Assembly: GCF_050947335.1 (NCBI RefSeq)
Contig: NW_027473318.1
Coordinates: 558,001-622,000 of the forward strand
Reading direction: 5' to 3'
Length of the DNA stretch: 64,000 nucleotides
Source: Megachile rotundata
Taxonomy: Eukaryota > Arthropoda > Insecta > Hymenoptera > Megachilidae
The stretch's first letter is position 1; each line of letters opens with the position of its first letter. Of the stretch, positions 62,201 to 64,000 are shown in pieces. The position numbers were made by a program, and so were the translations under genes. The notes below the pieces were generated by a model, which worked only from the letters and a program-made list of their open reading frames with translations, made no database searches and had not been told where the DNA came from.

Positions 62201-63447
62201 ACAATCATACAATCACAATCATACAATCATAATCATACAATTACAATCATACATCAGAATCATACAATCACAATCATACAATCGCAATCATACAATCACA
62301 ATCATACAATCGCAATCATACAATTACAATCTCCCAAATACAATCTCCCGAATACAATCCCCCAAATACAATCATACAATCACAATCATACAATCACAAT
62401 CATACAATCACAATCATACTATCACAATCATACAATCACAATCATACAATCACAATCATACAATCACAATCATACAATCACAATCATACAATCACAATCA
62501 TACATTCAAAATCATGCAATCACAATCATACAATCACAATCATGCAATCACAATCATACAATTATAATCATACAATCACAATCATTCAATCACAATCGTA
62601 CAATCTCAATCGCACAACCACAATCACACAATCACACTCATACAATCACAATCATACAATCACAATCATACAATCGCAATCATACAATTACAATATCCCA
62701 AATACAATCATACAATCACAATCATACAATCACAATCATACAATCACAATCATACAATCAAAATCATACAATCACAATCATACAATCGCATTCATACAAT
62801 CGCAATCATACAATCACAATCATACAATCACAATCATACAATCACAATCATACTATCACAATCATACAATCACAATCATACAATCACAATCAGACAATCA
62901 CAATCATACAATCACAATCATACAATCACAATCATACAATCACAATCATACAATCACAATCATACAATCGCAATCATACAATCACAATCGTACAATCATA
63001 ATCATGCAATCACAATCATACGATCGCAATCATACAATCACAATCATACCATCACAATCATACAATCACAATCATACAATCATAATCATACAATTACAAT
63101 CATACATCACAATCATACAATCACAATCATACAATCGCAATCATACAATCACAATCATACAATCGCAATCATACAATTACAATCTCCCAAGTACAATCTC
63201 CCAAATACAATCTCCCAGATACAATCATACAATCACAATTATGCAATCACAATCATACAATCGCATTCATACAATCGCAATCATACAATCACAATCATAC
63301 AATCATGATCATACAATCACAATCATACGATCGCAATCATACAATCACAATCATACCATCACAATCATACAATCACAATCATACAATCATAATCATACAA
63401 TTACAATCATACATCACAATCATACAATTACAATCATACATCACAAT
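59217..63447 (+). repeat. 4,231-bp HOR, copy 2
   Basis: This is the tandem copy of 54,986-59,216. The visible differences are few. ATACATTC near 56,986 and ATACACTC plus ATAATC near 57,280 occur only in copy 1, and ATACTATT near 61,190 only in copy 2. Both copies share ATACACC (55,960 and 60,191). The copy ends near 63,447, where ACAACC is not repeated and the sequence changes to the 30.6-31.1 kb arrangement. Confidence 0.88.
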
Positions 63448-64000
63448 CATACAATCACAATCATACAATCATAATCATACAATTACAATCATACATCACA
63501 ATCATACAATCACAATCATACAATCACAATCATACAATCGCAATCATACAATCACAATCATACAATCGCAATCATACAATTACAATCTCCCAAATACAAT
63601 CTCCCAAATACAATCTCCCAGATACAATCATACAATGACAATCATACAATCACAATCATACAATCATAATCATACAATTACAATCATACATCAGAATCAT
63701 ACAATCACAATCATACAATCGCAATCATACAATCACAATCATACAATCGCAATCATACAACTACAATCTCCCAAATACAATCTCCCGAATACAATCTCCC
63801 AAATACAATCATACAATAACAATCATACAATCACAATCATACAATCACAATCATACTATCACAATCATACAATCACAATCATACAATCACAATCATACAA
63901 TCACAATCATACAATCACAATCATACAATCACAATCATACATTCAAAATCATGCAATCACAATCATACAATCACAATCATGCAATCACAATCATACAATT
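63448..64000 (+). repeat. Start of a further HOR copy resembling 30.6-31.1 kb
   Basis: The TCCCAGAT cluster near 63.59 kb, ATGAC at 63,636, ATACATC plus AGAATC near 63,688, the TCCCGAAT cluster near 63.77 kb and ATACAATAAC near 63,815 follow the order at 30,598-31,100 and 35,625-36,130. The offset at ATGAC is 32,890 bp, with one additional consensus unit near 63,515. An ATACAACT near 63,757 replaces the usual ATACAATT. The window ends inside the array. Confidence 0.78.

Larger units (their letters stand above)
1..64000 (+). repeat. 14-bp satellite array filling the entire window
   Basis: Every line of the window reads as head-to-tail copies of a 14-bp unit, consensus ATACAATCACAATC (reverse complement GATTGTGATTGTAT), with no inversion and no unique sequence. 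The unit divides into an octamer ATACAATC and a hexamer ACAATC, which share the core ACAATC. Variants are mostly single substitutions: GCAATC, ATAATC, ATGCAATC, ATACTATC, ACAGTC, ATACAATT and TCCCAAAT. The consensus has no G on this strand and 29% GC overall. The array is open at both ends, so its full length and flanks are unknown. It is a simple-sequence satellite of eukaryotic type; no transposon ends or coding sequence are visible. A pericentromeric, subtelomeric or other heterochromatic location is inference only. Confidence 0.98.

Noticed and set aside
592..63474. Dozens of + strand reading frames up to 449 codons encoding QSQSYNHNHTITII repeats
   Set aside because: The repeat has no stop in any + frame, and all three frames give the same peptide. 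Frames overlap one another, begin and end at random unit variants, and differ by stops between near-identical copies. There is no signal sequence, non-repeat domain, promoter or splice context.
1..64000. CRISPR array
   Set aside because: Units abut directly with no unique spacers, the unit is only 14 bp, and no cas-like gene is present.
1..64000. Telomeric repeat array
   Set aside because: The - strand unit GATTGTGATTGTAT lacks the G-runs of known telomere repeats, and no chromosome end is visible. Subtelomeric location cannot be ruled out.
1..64000. tRNA, rRNA or structured RNA genes
   Set aside because: The + strand almost lacks G and the array is direct-repeat only, so no cloverleaf, stem with G:C pairs or conserved rRNA motif can be formed.
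1..64000. A bacterial, phage or plasmid origin for the window (iterons, tandem-repeat surface protein)
   Set aside because: There is no replication gene, no coding bias by frame and no non-repeat sequence. An iteron set would be a few units and a repeat protein gene would have a unit length divisible by three.
1..64000. A previously undescribed biological system
   Set aside because: The only content is satellite DNA. Its architecture is interesting, but nothing in the sequence supports a coded system, and I did not want to invent one.

Overview
The whole 64,000-base window is one uninterrupted tandem-repeat (satellite/minisatellite) array. I found no gene, RNA gene, mobile element, CRISPR array or unique sequence in it, and neither edge of the array lies inside the window. 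The unit is 14 bp, consensus ATACAATCACAATC on the given strand, built from an octamer (ATACAATC) plus a related hexamer (ACAATC). About 4,570 units fit in the window. The consensus has no G on this strand (A 50%, C 29%, T 21%), so nearly every G is a point variant. An array of this size and layered organisation points to a eukaryotic genome, probably heterochromatin read through by a long-read assembly. The sequence does not identify the species.

Two interleaved subfamilies can be told apart by marker variants. Family A fills about 1-7,790 and 11,131-17,616. It has strictly 14-bp units, an AGTC/ACCAGC variant cluster and ATACATAC-type units. Family B fills about 7,791-11,130 and 17,617-64,000. 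It has recurrent 13-bp units that have lost one A, clusters of TCCCAAAT octamers, ATACGATC units that create CGATCG, and ATAGAATC units. Both families are arranged in long higher-order repeats (HORs). Those in family A are about 1.77, 3.05-3.22, 3.51 and 4.3-4.5 kb. Those in family B are about 1.69, 1.80, 3.22, 4.23 and 5.03 kb. A B block at 7.8-11.1 kb recurs 12.77 kb downstream, and part of it recurs again near 53.3-54.3 kb. Smaller tandem duplications (181, 363, 364, 377, 378, 627 and 1,118 bp) are nested inside.

The main quantitative result is that the copy-to-copy distances in family B equal 14n minus the number of 13-bp units I count between the copies, in all twelve intervals checked. 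Family A distances are exact multiples of 14, apart from one 8-bp octamer loss near 4,845. The array therefore evolves by gain and loss of whole units, and length variation inside units is almost confined to one deletion type.

The many open reading frames on the + strand are not genes. The consensus has no stop codon in any + frame. Because 14 is not a multiple of 3, all three frames give the same 14-residue peptide (QSQSYNHNHTITII), and the - strand carries TGA twice per unit. I see no evidence of an undescribed molecular system. What deserves a second look is the array's architecture, its strand asymmetry and its recent duplications. HOR boundaries below were read by eye and are good to about 30 bp.
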